Assembly (NCBI GenBank): GCA_028869725.1
Contig: JAGWRJ010000290.1
Coordinates: 1 to 21,922 of the forward strand
Length of the DNA stretch: 21,922 bases
From: Alphaproteobacteria bacterium
GTDB lineage: Bacteria; Pseudomonadota; Alphaproteobacteria; Micropepsales; Micropepsaceae
Direction of reading: 5' to 3'
Positions 1-8,512 of this stretch are shown here, in pieces. Under the pieces are notes generated by a model. That model had not been told where the DNA came from. It saw nothing but the letters and a program-made list of their open reading frames with translations, and ran no database searches. A program made the translations under genes and the position numbers. The number at the start of each line of letters is the position of its first letter. Positions within the stretch are counted from its first letter, which is position 1.

Positions 1-2
1 GC

Positions 3-578
3 GACAGCAGCAAATCTCATGACTCGGCGGACTATGAGCCGCAGGCATTGGTGGACGACCTCATTGGCCTTTTGGACCATCTCGACGTCGCCCGCGTCGA
101 TGTCCTCGGGTATTCGATGGGTGGGCGGCTCGCTCTCGCGCTCGCCAGTGCCTGTCCGCAGCGTGTCGACCATGTTGTGGCCGCAGGCGTAGGCGGGCGA
201 CTGCTGGCGCCTCCGTCTGCGCCCGGTGCGATGGCTGCAGCGATGGAGGCAGCCAACCCAGCCGACATCTCCGAACCGATGCTGCGCAGCTTTCGTCATT
301 TTGCAGACGAACAGGGCGCCGACTGCAAAGCCCTCGCCGCCTTCAGCCGCGGTCCTGCAACGCCCCTTTCCGCGGAGCGCCTCGCCCTCATCAGCGCGCC
401 CTGCCTGATCATCGCCGGAGCACGGGATCCGCTCGCCGGCGACCCGACGGAGCTTGCAGCGCTCATCCCTGGAGCGAAGGCGCGCCAACTTCCGGGATGC
501 GATCATTTTTCTGCTGTTGCCCACGGCCTTCTCAAAGCCAGCGTGTTCGATTTCTTTGCGGATGAGCTCGATCTGTAA
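3..578 (+). CDS. alpha/beta hydrolase, 5' end missing
   Basis: This is the C-terminal part of an alpha/beta-fold hydrolase. The reading frame is open from base 3, so the true start lies left of the window; the first in-frame start-like codon (TTG at 48) is only a fragment start. The nucleophile elbow GYSMGG has its serine codon at 114-116. The probable acid is the Asp in GARDP (426-428), and the probable base is the His in GCDHF (504-506), so the catalytic triad is complete and correctly ordered. The segment just before (SHDSADYEP) resembles the region after strand 3 of esterases and ester or lactone hydrolases. The substrate cannot be told from the sequence. The TAA stop is at 576-578, and the next gene follows after 77 bases on the same strand. 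Family assignment is firm; specific function is unknown. Confidence 0.88.
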   Translation, partial: DSSKSHDSADYEPQALVDDLIGLLDHLDVARVDVLGYSMGGRLALALASACPQRVDHVVAAGVGGRLLAPPSAPGAMAAAMEAANPADISEPMLRSFRHFADEQGADCKALAAFSRGPATPLSAERLALISAPCLIIAGARDPLAGDPTELAALIPGAKARQLPGCDHFSAVAHGLLKASVFDFFADELDL

Positions 579-622
579 GCGATCCGCGCAAAACAAAACG
601 ACGTATGCGATGGTGTTGAAGC

Positions 623-638
623 TGCGCAGCTCTGCGCA
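623..638 (+). promoter_or_regulatory. inverted repeat just before a ribosome binding site
   Basis: TGCGCAG, two bases, then CTGCGCA forms a perfect 7-base inverted repeat ending 4 bases before the GGAGG at 643-647 of the small secreted protein gene. As RNA it would fold as a 6-bp stem with a GCUC loop. Its place suggests it could influence translation or mark a short 5' leader, but no function is shown. Confidence 0.35.
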
Positions 639-655
639 TTAAAGGAGGGAAGACC

Positions 656-1063
656 ATGAAGTACGGACTGACACGTCTATTAGGCGCCTCAATGCTGGTT
701 GCAGCCGTGTCCGCACTGCCGGCTGCAGCGGCCGGCAATGTCGCCACGGAAATTCATACCGCAGCGCTCCATGCAGGATTTTCGGCCAAATCCAGCACCA
801 TCAAGATGGTGCATGCGCACATGCATCATGCGCTCAACTGCCTGGTCGGCCCGAAGGGCATGGGTTTTGACAGCAGCGCACTTGATCCCTGCAAGAACCA
901 GGGCAATGGTGCCATCGTCGACGCCACATCCGCTGCGACGAAGCAAAAGCTCGAAAAGGTTGCGCAGATGCTTCGCATGGGCCTGACCGACAATACGCTT
1001 GCCACCGCCAAGGCCACGGCCGCCAAGGCTGAAGCCGAACTGAGCGGCATGAGTAAGAAATAA
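656..1063 (+). CDS. small secreted protein with His cluster and two cysteines
   Basis: A 135-residue exported protein. Residues 1-26 form a signal peptide (positive start, hydrophobic core, Ala-rich cleavage region near LPAAAAG). The mature part is mostly helical with an Ala/Lys-rich C-terminal helix. Its centre holds H53, H55, H57 and H58 (motif HAHMHH) followed closely by C62 in NCLVGPKG, and C79 in DPCKNQGNG. His and Cys could bind a metal, or the two Cys could form a disulfide; there is no CxxCH haem motif. The start is set by a strong AAAGGAGG ribosome binding site 8 bases before ATG. It lies 77 bases after the hydrolase gene and ends one base from the convergent disulfide reductase gene. 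I do not recognise a named family. Confidence 0.8.
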   Translation: MKYGLTRLLGASMLVAAVSALPAAAAGNVATEIHTAALHAGFSAKSSTIKMVHAHMHHALNCLVGPKGMGFDSSALDPCKNQGNGAIVDATSAATKQKLEKVAQMLRMGLTDNTLATAKATAAKAEAELSGMSKK

Positions 1064-1064
1064 C

Positions 1065-3146
1065 TCAGCCGGGCTGCGCGGGCGTGGCAAGCATTCCCAC
1101 AAGATCCTGCGGTGTCAGGATCTGCGGCAGCACCTGCGCCCGCGCAGCACCAGGGCCATAATAGAGATAGAGCGGAACGCCGGCCCGACCATGGGCTTCA
1201 AGCAGCGCCGAGATCTGCGGATTGCGGTTTGTCCAGTCGGCGACCAGATACGCAACATGTCGGCGATGAAATGCACGCTGTACCGAGGGCGCCTCCAGCG
1301 CAAGCTTTTCATTGACCATGCAGGTAATGCACCAGGCCGCCGTGGCATCCACAAATACCGGTCTGCCGGATCGACGCAACTGTGCGAGCCGAGCTGGCGT
1401 ATAAGCCTGCGCATCCAGCCCCGCAGCCGCAGTTACCCCAGTGTCGCTCCTGGTGCGCGCCCCACCATACACAAGACCAAGACCGCCCAGTGCGGCGGCC
1501 AGTGCGAGCACGCTGACCACTGTTCCGGTGTGCCGCCACAGAGGCTTTGCCTGCCGGCTCGAGGAATAGGCCCATGCTGCAAAGGCAAGAACGATCATGG
1601 CCCCCAAGGTGGTAATCAGTGGGGTTGCGCCCGCCTCCTGGGCCAGCACCCATAGAAGCCACGCGCTGGCGCCATACATGGGAAACGCGAGGGCCTCGCG
1701 CAGGCGCACCATCCAGATGCCCGGTCGCGGCAGCCAGCCACGCCAGCGCGGCGCGATCGCGATCACAACAAACGGAGCGGCAAACCCGAAGCCAAGCGCC
1801 GCAAATACGAGCATGGCGACACCAGCGTTCTGCGTCAGCGCAAATCCCAGCGCAGCCGCCATGAAGGGGGCCGTGCATGGCGCGGCAACGGCGACGGCGA
1901 GCAGACCGGTAAAGAACGCGCCCCACGTATCCTTGCGTCCGGCAAGAGCGGTGCCGCCGCCAAACCCTTGGCCAAGTTCAATGACGCCTGAAAGATTGAG
2001 TCCGACCGCAAACAGCAGGAGTGCAAACGCGGCAACGAACACCGGCTGCTGCAGCTGAAAGCCCCAGCCCACCGCAAAACCGCCGGCACGCAGCAGCACC
2101 GCCCCCGCCCCCAGACCGACAAAACCCAGGAGTGCGCCGATACCGTAGGCAAGGCCCTGCATCGTGGCCCGTGTTCGATGCACCCGCGCGCTTTCGGCAA
2201 CGGCAAGAATCTTGATGGCCAGAACCGGCAGCACACACGGCATAAGGTTGAGAATGAGACCGCCTACGAACGCCAGCAGCAGCACGAAGGCGAGGCTCTG
2301 TGGCGCACGCCTGCTGAAGGCCGATGCGGGTACGGGCCCCTGCGGGGCATTGATGGCAAGTGCCTTGATCGTGCCACCTGCATCGGTCAGTTCGAGTACA
2401 CCCTGAAGCGGTCCCTTCTGCTGCGGGTGTGCCTCAATCTGAAGGGCAATGCCCTGGCGAAGGCGCAGCAATTCTTGAGGTGCGGTGGCGACGATTTGTC
2501 CGCCGACAGACGGCACGAACAGCGCTGTCCGCGGGCCAGCTGCGGCAAGATCGGGTGCGGCAATGTAGAGAACAAGTCGTGTGCCGCGTCGACCGTAGTG
2601 CACCGTCCAGGGCGAAGGACCGGGAAGCCTGGCGCGGGCGGCCGCAAACTGGGCCGCGATGGTGGCATAGGGTGCAGGGCGCGTCGCACTGATGCTGACT
2701 GGCAGCGTCAGGTCAGCCTCTTCAGGAATGCAGATCTCCTTGCACACCAGCCACTGTGCATGGGCCCTGAGGGTAACGAGCGTGCCGGGGCGCACAGTGC
2801 TTGGCGCGGCGATGGAGGTCAGCAGCCAGACCTTGTGCGCATAGCCGTAATCGATCAACGGACCGGTCACGAAGCGCTGGGGATAGGGCCACTCCAGCGG
2901 CGACGCCTGCCAGCCTTTGGGCAACGCCCAGCTGAGCGAGGTCGGCATGCCGGCAGCGCCGGGATTTTGCCAGTAGGTATGCCAGCCCGGCCGGATCTCC
3001 TCTTCGAGCGCGACGGCAAGGCGGCCGCCTGGCATCACGCTCGCGGTCTCGCTGATCAGCCGGGCCTGCACTTTCGGTGCCGCGGCCTGAACCCCGACGG
3101 GAGTCAGGGCAAGCAACAGCAGCAGCAGAGGGAGAAAGCGCGGCAT
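1065..3146 (-). CDS. DsbD-family thiol:disulfide reductase
   Basis: A 693-residue membrane protein that should carry electrons from cytoplasmic thioredoxin to periplasmic thiols. Residues 1-22 are a signal peptide. Residues about 23-265 form a periplasmic DsbD N-terminal (DsbC-like) domain with the cysteine pair C135/C139 in CKEIC. Residues about 280-560 form the multi-helix CcdA-like core with C304 (NLMPCVLP) and C424 (APCTAPF), the expected intramembrane redox pair. Residues about 575-690 are a thioredoxin domain with C606/C609 in WCITC. All three redox pairs are therefore present. The layout fits the DsbD/ScsB-type family of alphaproteobacteria rather than classical enterobacterial DsbD; no partner thiol protein lies beside it, so no symbol is given. 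It is divergent from the oxidoreductase gene at 3260 and ends one base from the gene at 656-1063. Confidence 0.93.
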   Translation of the reverse strand: MPRFLPLLLLLLALTPVGVQAAAPKVQARLISETASVMPGGRLAVALEEEIRPGWHTYWQNPGAAGMPTSLSWALPKGWQASPLEWPYPQRFVTGPLIDYGYAHKVWLLTSIAAPSTVRPGTLVTLRAHAQWLVCKEICIPEEADLTLPVSISATRPAPYATIAAQFAAARARLPGPSPWTVHYGRRGTRLVLYIAAPDLAAAGPRTALFVPSVGGQIVATAPQELLRLRQGIALQIEAHPQQKGPLQGVLELTDAGGTIKALAINAPQGPVPASAFSRRAPQSLAFVLLLAFVGGLILNLMPCVLPVLAIKILAVAESARVHRTRATMQGLAYGIGALLGFVGLGAGAVLLRAGGFAVGWGFQLQQPVFVAAFALLLFAVGLNLSGVIELGQGFGGGTALAGRKDTWGAFFTGLLAVAVAAPCTAPFMAAALGFALTQNAGVAMLVFAALGFGFAAPFVVIAIAPRWRGWLPRPGIWMVRLREALAFPMYGASAWLLWVLAQEAGATPLITTLGAMIVLAFAAWAYSSSRQAKPLWRHTGTVVSVLALAAALGGLGLVYGGARTRSDTGVTAAAGLDAQAYTPARLAQLRRSGRPVFVDATAAWCITCMVNEKLALEAPSVQRAFHRRHVAYLVADWTNRNPQISALLEAHGRAGVPLYLYYGPGAARAQVLPQILTPQDLVGMLATPAQPG

Positions 3147-3159
3147 GACCCGCTATACC

Positions 3160-3194
3160 CTGCCGCGATGCCGCTCGCCAGCGGCATAGGGCAG
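3160..3194. promoter_or_regulatory. inverted repeat between divergent genes
   Basis: ATGCCGCT (3168-3175), loop CGCC, and AGCGGCAT (3180-3187) form a perfect 8-bp hairpin. An outer CTGCC/GGCAG pair (3160-3164 and 3190-3194) extends it. It begins 14 bases upstream of the disulfide reductase start on the minus strand and lies in the 113-bp divergent intergenic region. It could be a leader hairpin for that gene or an operator shared by both; nothing in the sequence decides which. Confidence 0.4.
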
Positions 3195-3259
3195 CACTCG
3201 GCAAAGGCGCCGGCCCTGGGGTAGGCTCCGGCCCGAAACATCATTCCACGGAGTGTCAC

Positions 3260-4270
3260 ATGCCCACCATGAACCGCCAATGGATTTTGGCCCGCCGTCC
3301 GGTAGGCGAGATCGCTGCGGGCGATCTCGAACTGCGCGAGGCTCCTATACCAGAGCCAGGCGATGGCGAGTTTCTGGCGCGTACGATCTACCTGTCGCTT
3401 GATCCCACCAACCGGATCTGGATGAGCGACCAGGACCAGTACATGCCACCGGTCGAACTGGGCGAGGTCATGCGCGGGGGCACCCTGTCCGTGGTCGAGC
3501 GCTCACGCCATCCCGACTTCAAGCCGGGCGACATCGTTTCAGGCGTGGCTGGATGGCAGGATTACGCGCTTGCGCACATAGCGCAGAAGCTGCCGGCACA
3601 TCGGAGTCTGCCTCTGCCGGCCTACATGAGTGTTCTCGGCATGACCGGAGCGACGGCGTATTTCGGACTTCTGGACATCGGCAAACCCAAGGCTGGGGAA
3701 ACCCTCGTGGTTTCGGCAGCCGCAGGCGCAGTCGGCTCGATTGTTGGCCAGATTGGAAAGCTCAAGGGCTGCCGTGTGGTAGGTATCGCCGGGTCCGATG
3801 AAAAGTGCCGGCATGTGGTGAACGATTTCGGCTTTGACGCCTGTCTCAACTATAAACACGCAAACTTTGCGCAGGAACTCGCACGGGCCTGTCCGGACGG
3901 CATTGACATCGATTTTGAGAATGTCGGCGGCAGCATTCTGGATGACATACTCGCACGTATCAATCTTAAGGCGCGCATTGTCCTGTGCGGACTGATCGCG
4001 ACCTACAATGCCAAGGGCCCGGTTCCTGGGCCTTATAATTTTGCCCAGCTGCTCATGAAGCGCGCACATCTGGAAGGCTTCATCATCATCGATTATCTGC
4101 CACGCCTCGCCGAGTTCTGGCAGGAGATGCCCGGCTGGGTCGAAGATGGCCACATCAAGTACGACGTCACCATCAGGCGCGGACTGGAACAAGCGCCAGA
4201 GGCCCTCAAGCTTCTTTTTACCGGTGGCAATACCGGTAAGCTGCTGCTTCAGCTCAGCGACGAGCCCTGA
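3260..4270 (+). CDS. NADP-dependent MDR-family oxidoreductase (CurA/YncB-like)
   Basis: A 336-residue, zinc-independent medium-chain dehydrogenase/reductase of the leukotriene B4 dehydrogenase / CurA type, which reduce alpha,beta-unsaturated ketones and aldehydes with NADPH. The N-terminal GroES-like part includes YLSLDPTNRIWM (residues 44-55). The Rossmann part starts at the glycine-rich AAAGAVGS (153-160), followed by a typical DFENVGG segment and the C-terminal YDVTIRRGLEQAPEAL. Length is normal for the family and the structural zinc cysteine cluster is absent, as expected. ATG 3260 is chosen because ACGGAG lies 7 bases before it; ATG at 3269 is a weaker alternative. Its TGA stop shares a base with the rsmD start, so the two are probably translated together. 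The natural substrate is unknown. Confidence 0.92.
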   Translation: MPTMNRQWILARRPVGEIAAGDLELREAPIPEPGDGEFLARTIYLSLDPTNRIWMSDQDQYMPPVELGEVMRGGTLSVVERSRHPDFKPGDIVSGVAGWQDYALAHIAQKLPAHRSLPLPAYMSVLGMTGATAYFGLLDIGKPKAGETLVVSAAAGAVGSIVGQIGKLKGCRVVGIAGSDEKCRHVVNDFGFDACLNYKHANFAQELARACPDGIDIDFENVGGSILDDILARINLKARIVLCGLIATYNAKGPVPGPYNFAQLLMKRAHLEGFIIIDYLPRLAEFWQEMPGWVEDGHIKYDVTIRRGLEQAPEALKLLFTGGNTGKLLLQLSDEP

Positions 4271-4851
4271 TGCGCATCACCTCCGGACGCTTCAAGGGGC
4301 GGGCTCTGCACACGCCACCGGACCGGCGCACCCGACCGACATCGGACAAGGTGCGCCAGGCTGTATTTAATATCCTTGTACATGGTGATGTCAGCGCGGA
4401 ATTTGCGCTTGACGGCGCTACGGTCATCGATGTCTTCGCCGGCACCGGAGCAATGGGGCTTGAGGCGATCTCGCGCGGTGCCGCGTATTGTCTCTTCGTT
4501 GAAGAGGCAGCGGCCGCGCGTGCCATCATCCGCCAGAACATCGAAGATTTTGGGCTTTCCGGCGTGACCAAAATCTGGCGGCGTGATGGCACGGCCCTGG
4601 GCCCGCGTCCGCCCGGTGCCGGCGGGCCGTTCACCCTGGCCTTTCTTGATCCACCGTATCGGCGGGGACTGCTAATCCCGGGGTTGCGCGCCCTTGCCGA
4701 GGGTGACTGGCTTTCGCGCAACGCGATTGTCGTGTGCGAGGCAGCCCATGATGAGGAGATCGAGCTTCTGATGGGCTTTGAACCGCTGGATGTGCGGCTC
4801 TACGGCGAAAGCAAGATTTTCATTCTGCGCTACCGCGCTGAGATGTCTTAG
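4270..4851 (+). CDS. rsmD: 16S rRNA (guanine966-N2)-methyltransferase RsmD
   Basis: RsmD uses S-adenosylmethionine to methylate N2 of G966 in 16S rRNA during small-subunit assembly. The 193-residue product has the family opening MRITSGRFKGR and the conserved RPTSDKVRQAVFNIL block (residues 22-36). The SAM-binding motif I is VIDVFAGTGAMGLEAISRG (52-70) and the catalytic motif IV is DPPY (127-130). The length is that of a normal single-domain RsmD. The start ATG overlaps the previous stop as TGATG, so translational coupling with the oxidoreductase is likely. The TAG stop overlaps the stop of the convergent MFS gene by bases, leaving no room for a separate terminator. Confidence 0.95.
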   Translation: MRITSGRFKGRALHTPPDRRTRPTSDKVRQAVFNILVHGDVSAEFALDGATVIDVFAGTGAMGLEAISRGAAYCLFVEEAAAARAIIRQNIEDFGLSGVTKIWRRDGTALGPRPPGAGGPFTLAFLDPPYRRGLLIPGLRALAEGDWLSRNAIVVCEAAHDEEIELLMGFEPLDVRLYGESKIFILRYRAEMS

Positions 4852-6044
4852 ACGGTGTGTTCGCCCACGGACGGTGGAACTGCAGAAAGCTGCTTGCGCC
4901 TCTTCTCCTCGTCGCCAGTATAATGGTGATAGAGCAGCGCGAAGGCCGCGACGACGCCCGGCAACGACAGGAGAATCACCGCCCTGAGCCCTGCACCCCA
5001 GTGCAGAAGAAACGCCGCAGTAATGAGACCGGCACTGCCGCCGATGTCCCAGCCACCTTCGGCCGCAATGTGAAAACGCGCCACACAGGGCGAAGACTGG
5101 GACTTGTTGTAGACAACCGTCATCAATGTCGGCACATAAAGACAGCTGACAAGAGCTCCAAGCGCATTGGCGAACACTGCAAAGCCGGCATCACCGATGC
5201 TCGCTGCCCGCACGACCGTAACGCCCGCAAGGACGCTGAGCGCGACCCAGGCTGCGCGCCGACCATGTCCACCATCGATCAGCCGGCCAAGGACCAGCCC
5301 CGCGATCGCCCCGGCCAGTGCAGCAATTGCCATTGCGCCACCATAACTCTGGAAGTTTTCGCCAAGCGCAACGAACAGCGCCAGTTGCCACCCAAAATAA
5401 AGCCCGCAGGCAATCCAGCCATCACAGACAAAAAGCAGAATACCCGGCAATGCCGCACGCAGTGCCGAAGGTGCGTTGCGCTGTACAATGATGTTCGGCG
5501 TCCACAGGAGCGGTAGAGCTGCGCTCAGGAGCACCACGGCCGTCGCACCGAATGCCACATCAGGCCCGAAACGGGTCAGTGCCCACCCCGCGAGCAGCGG
5601 CGCAGCAATGCCAATCATGGCGGCCATGGCTTCACGCACGCCCACCTGCTGGCCGCGGTGATGGGCATCACCGAGCGAGGCAAATACGGCGTGATAGCTC
5701 GTCCAGTAGAGCGTATCGCCAATCGCCGAGACGACAATCAGAACGTAAAGACTGGGCCCGATACCATGAACCTGGGCGAGCACCGGATATTGCAGAGCCG
5801 AAACAAGCGTGCCTGCGATCAGAATGGGTTTAAGACCAAGGCGCAGCACCAGCGGCAGGATTAGGGGACGCATCATGAAACGTCCCAGTAGAATGGTGGC
5901 GAGCGAGGCAAGAACGTCCTGCAATGGCAGACCCGCCTTCAGCAGAAAGACGGTATAGAAGGCACCACTTCCCGTCAGCGCCAGGGAATGAATGCCATAG
6001 TGCAGATTAAGCAGATTGACCGCGCGGTTACGAAAATAGGCCAT
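4848..6044 (-). CDS. MFS transporter
   Basis: A 398-residue integral membrane protein with about 12 hydrophobic segments in two halves separated by a loop near residues 185-200, the usual plan of a major facilitator. GRLIDGGHGRRAA (about residue 255) lies where such transporters carry a positively charged cytoplasmic loop, and the C-terminus (DEEKRRKQ) is cytoplasmic-like. Substrate and direction cannot be predicted. Its start lies 59 bases after the mutL stop on the same strand, so it is probably the second gene of a mutL transcript. No strong ribosome binding site is visible before ATG. Its TAA (4848-4850 on the plus strand as TTA) overlaps the TAG of rsmD. Confidence 0.85.
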   Translation of the reverse strand: MAYFRNRAVNLLNLHYGIHSLALTGSGAFYTVFLLKAGLPLQDVLASLATILLGRFMMRPLILPLVLRLGLKPILIAGTLVSALQYPVLAQVHGIGPSLYVLIVVSAIGDTLYWTSYHAVFASLGDAHHRGQQVGVREAMAAMIGIAAPLLAGWALTRFGPDVAFGATAVVLLSAALPLLWTPNIIVQRNAPSALRAALPGILLFVCDGWIACGLYFGWQLALFVALGENFQSYGGAMAIAALAGAIAGLVLGRLIDGGHGRRAAWVALSVLAGVTVVRAASIGDAGFAVFANALGALVSCLYVPTLMTVVYNKSQSSPCVARFHIAAEGGWDIGGSAGLITAAFLLHWGAGLRAVILLSLPGVVAAFALLYHHYTGDEEKRRKQLSAVPPSVGEHTV

Positions 6045-6103
6045 GATCGCAAACCGCCATGTTCTGAAAACAGGAAGCCGTCACAGAGATCCGAAGGGCT
6101 GCT

Positions 6104-7882
6104 TCAACGGCGGCCAAACAGGCGCTCAATGTCGGCGAGCTTGAGCTCGACATAGGTCGGACGGCCGTGATTGCATTGGCCACTATGGGGCGTGGCCTCC
6201 ATTTCCCGCAATAGCGCATTCATTTCCTCTGCGGAAAGCCGTCTGCCGGCGCGCACCGACATATGGCAGGCCAGTGTCCCGGCGACCTCTTCCAGCCGCT
6301 CCTTCAGCGTGAGCGCGTGACCGCTCTCTGCAAGCTCGTCGGCAAGATCGCGGACCAGGCCGGCGATATCGAGTTTACCCAGCATGGCGGGGGTCTGCCG
6401 TACCAGTATGGCGTCAGGGCCAAAGGCTTCAAGGACAAGGCCAAGTTCGGCAAATTCTGCGGCGCGCGCGCTGAGGCGCGTGACCTCAGCAGGATCAAGA
6501 TTGACCACCTCCGGAATGAGCAGAGGTTGACCGGCGATGCCGCCCCGCTCCATGGCTGTCTTCATCCGTTCATAGACGAGCCGCTCATGCGCGGCATGCT
6601 GGTCGACGATAACAATGCCGTCGTGGGTCTGCGCGACGACATAGGTCTCGTGCAGCTGCGCGCGCGCAAGACCGAGGGGATAGGTGATGTCGTCTGCGGC
6701 TGGTGCGTCCGGCGTCGCGGGCAGTGCGGGCGGGGCCTGCCACAAAACCTCCTGATAGGGCGCTGCTGCAGACTGCAGCGAGGGCGCGGGGTAGCGCAGG
6801 GGCGCGCCATGCGGACGAAATGCCGCGAGCGCGGCTCCGGCAACCGTCGTGGCTGCACGGTGACCTGCACCATCGAGCGCACGCTTGAGCGCCGAGACGA
6901 TCAGACCGCGCACCAGACCTGCATCGCGAAAGCGCACTTCGGTTTTGGCCGGATGCACATTGACGTCCACAAACGCCGGGTCGCAGGAAAGGAACAGCGC
7001 GAGGGCCGGGTGACGGTCACGGGCCAAAAAATCCGCATAAGCGCCCCGCACAGCTCCAATCAGCAGCTTGTCGCGCACTGGTCGGCCGTTGACGAAGAGG
7101 TACTGGGCCATGGCATTGGCACGGTTGTAGGTGGGAAGACCTGCATAGCCCTCGATGTGTACGCCCTCGCGCATGGCATCGATAGGCACGGCATTTTCCG
7201 CAAATTCACGCCCCATCACATGGGTCAGGCGAGCCAGGGCAGCTTCGTTTGTCGGCACGTCGAGCCCTTTGCGACCGTCAAGTGTCAGCGTGAAGGCAGC
7301 CATGGGACGGGCCATGGCAAGGCGCTTGACGACATCTACGATGGCCAGATCCTCACTACGCGTCGACTTGAGAAACTTCAGACGCGCCGGCGTCGCAAAG
7401 AAGAGGTCACGGACTTCGACGCGCGTGCCGCTCTGGCCGCTGGCGCGAAAACCGATCGGATAAGGCCCCTCGCGTCTGCCACCTTCGAGCGCGATCGCAT
7501 GGGCTTCACTGTGAACAGTGCGGCTTGCCACCACCAGACGGGCAACCGCCCCAATGGAAGGCAATGCCTCGCCACGAAATCCCATAGTGGCGATCTGCGT
7601 CAGATCATCGGCGCCATCGCGCAGGGGCAGTTTGGAGGTGGCATGGCGCTCCACCGCAAGCGCGAGCTCATCTGCCTGCATGCCGACGCCATCATCCTCC
7701 ACCAGGATGAGACGGACGCCGCCCTCGGCGATGGCGATGTCGATGTTCCGGGCGCCGGCATCAAGAGCGTTCTCGACCAGCTCCTTGACCGCGCTGGCCG
7801 GACGCTCGATGACCTCGCCGGCCGCGATGCGGTTGACCGTGCCCTCGTCAAGCCGGCGAATTCTGGGTGAGTCGGATGCCAT
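6104..7882 (-). CDS. mutL: DNA mismatch repair protein MutL
   Basis: MutL couples mismatch recognition by MutS to strand incision. The 592-residue protein has an N-terminal GHKL ATPase with IRRLDEGTVNRIAAGEV, ELVENALDAG (residues 34-43, containing the catalytic Glu and Mg-binding Asn) and GFRGEAL. The C-terminal dimerisation domain carries the endonuclease motif DQHA(x)2E(x)4E as DQHAAHERLVYE starting at residue 427, ACHMSVRAG near 538, and CNHGRP near 570. These three motifs together mark the nicking type of MutL found in bacteria without MutH. A variable Pro/Ala-rich linker (about 345-400) separates the domains. The start is MASDSPRIRRLDEG; an AGGA lies 9 bases upstream. An MFS gene follows 59 bases downstream on the same strand. 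Confidence 0.96.
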   Translation of the reverse strand: MASDSPRIRRLDEGTVNRIAAGEVIERPASAVKELVENALDAGARNIDIAIAEGGVRLILVEDDGVGMQADELALAVERHATSKLPLRDGADDLTQIATMGFRGEALPSIGAVARLVVASRTVHSEAHAIALEGGRREGPYPIGFRASGQSGTRVEVRDLFFATPARLKFLKSTRSEDLAIVDVVKRLAMARPMAAFTLTLDGRKGLDVPTNEAALARLTHVMGREFAENAVPIDAMREGVHIEGYAGLPTYNRANAMAQYLFVNGRPVRDKLLIGAVRGAYADFLARDRHPALALFLSCDPAFVDVNVHPAKTEVRFRDAGLVRGLIVSALKRALDGAGHRAATTVAGAALAAFRPHGAPLRYPAPSLQSAAAPYQEVLWQAPPALPATPDAPAADDITYPLGLARAQLHETYVVAQTHDGIVIVDQHAAHERLVYERMKTAMERGGIAGQPLLIPEVVNLDPAEVTRLSARAAEFAELGLVLEAFGPDAILVRQTPAMLGKLDIAGLVRDLADELAESGHALTLKERLEEVAGTLACHMSVRAGRRLSAEEMNALLREMEATPHSGQCNHGRPTYVELKLADIERLFGRR

Positions 7883-8134
7883 GGGACGATCCTAGCAGAG
7901 CCCCCATGATCAGGGGCAGCCAGCTGGCCAAGCCTAGCTGCCGGCGGCTGTGGACAACCTCAGCCATCAAAAGGTCACGATTGCACCATCGCGTCGCCGC
8001 GTTCGGCGGTCAGAGTGTTTGTGTCGGCTGGCCGCGCTGACCCCTGGGACGATTAACGCCCCCCAGCCCCCGAACCAGGCTTAGCGCCGGCCGGCCGACA
8101 GCTCTGCCCATCCCGGCTCCACCGAAGCACCAGG

Positions 8135-8512
8135 CTAGTAGCCCATGGCGCGCAGGTTGGCGGCCACCTGTCCGAACAGCCCCCCGACTGCACCCACCAG
8201 GACCGCGATGGTCGTACCCGTCGCGATGAAACTTGCGTAAAGATCACCAATCGCGGCGGAAAAGCCGATGCCAACGAACCCGCAGACGCCACCGGCAATG
8301 GCGCCCGCTGTTGCACTTGCAAACCAGCCATGGCCGGTAACCACGGCATAGATGTAGGCAGAGGTCGCCGAGATCATCATGCCGCCAAACAGGAAAAGAT
8401 GCTCCGCCAGCCACGGGATGAAATGGCCTGTCACATACATCGTGAGTTGCAGCACGATGCCCACCAAAGTTGCCCGGACCAGTGGCACAAGTTCAATCAC
8501 AGCGGCCTCCAT
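8135..8512 (-). CDS. small four-helix membrane protein, unknown function
   Basis: A 125-residue hydrophobic protein with four likely membrane helices at about residues 12-31, 38-58, 65-87 and 95-115. The last two are rich in Gly and Ala (GAIAGGVCGFVGIG, VGAVGGLFGQ), suggesting close helix packing. There is no signal peptide and no recognisable catalytic motif. The ribosome binding site before ATG is weak (TTTGAG). It stands alone: 252 bases separate it from mutL and 218 bases separate it from the divergent ABC operon. I do not recognise a family. The consistent hydrophobic pattern supports a real gene. Confidence 0.6.
   Translation of the reverse strand: MEAAVIELVPLVRATLVGIVLQLTMYVTGHFIPWLAEHLFLFGGMMISATSAYIYAVVTGHGWFASATAGAIAGGVCGFVGIGFSAAIGDLYASFIATGTTIAVLVGAVGGLFGQVAANLRAMGY

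Noticed and set aside
48..578. TTG at 48 as the hydrolase start
   Set aside because: The frame is open to the left edge and the upstream residues fit the fold, so the gene is cut by the window rather than starting here.
2178..3224. 348-codon open frame on the plus strand
   Set aside because: It is antisense to the DsbD-type gene, with composition typical of a shadow frame and no recognisable domain.
6263..7870. 535-codon open frame on the plus strand
   Set aside because: It is antisense to mutL over its whole length. mutL has complete motifs, and the antisense product shows no known domain; long antisense frames are common in GC-rich coding DNA.
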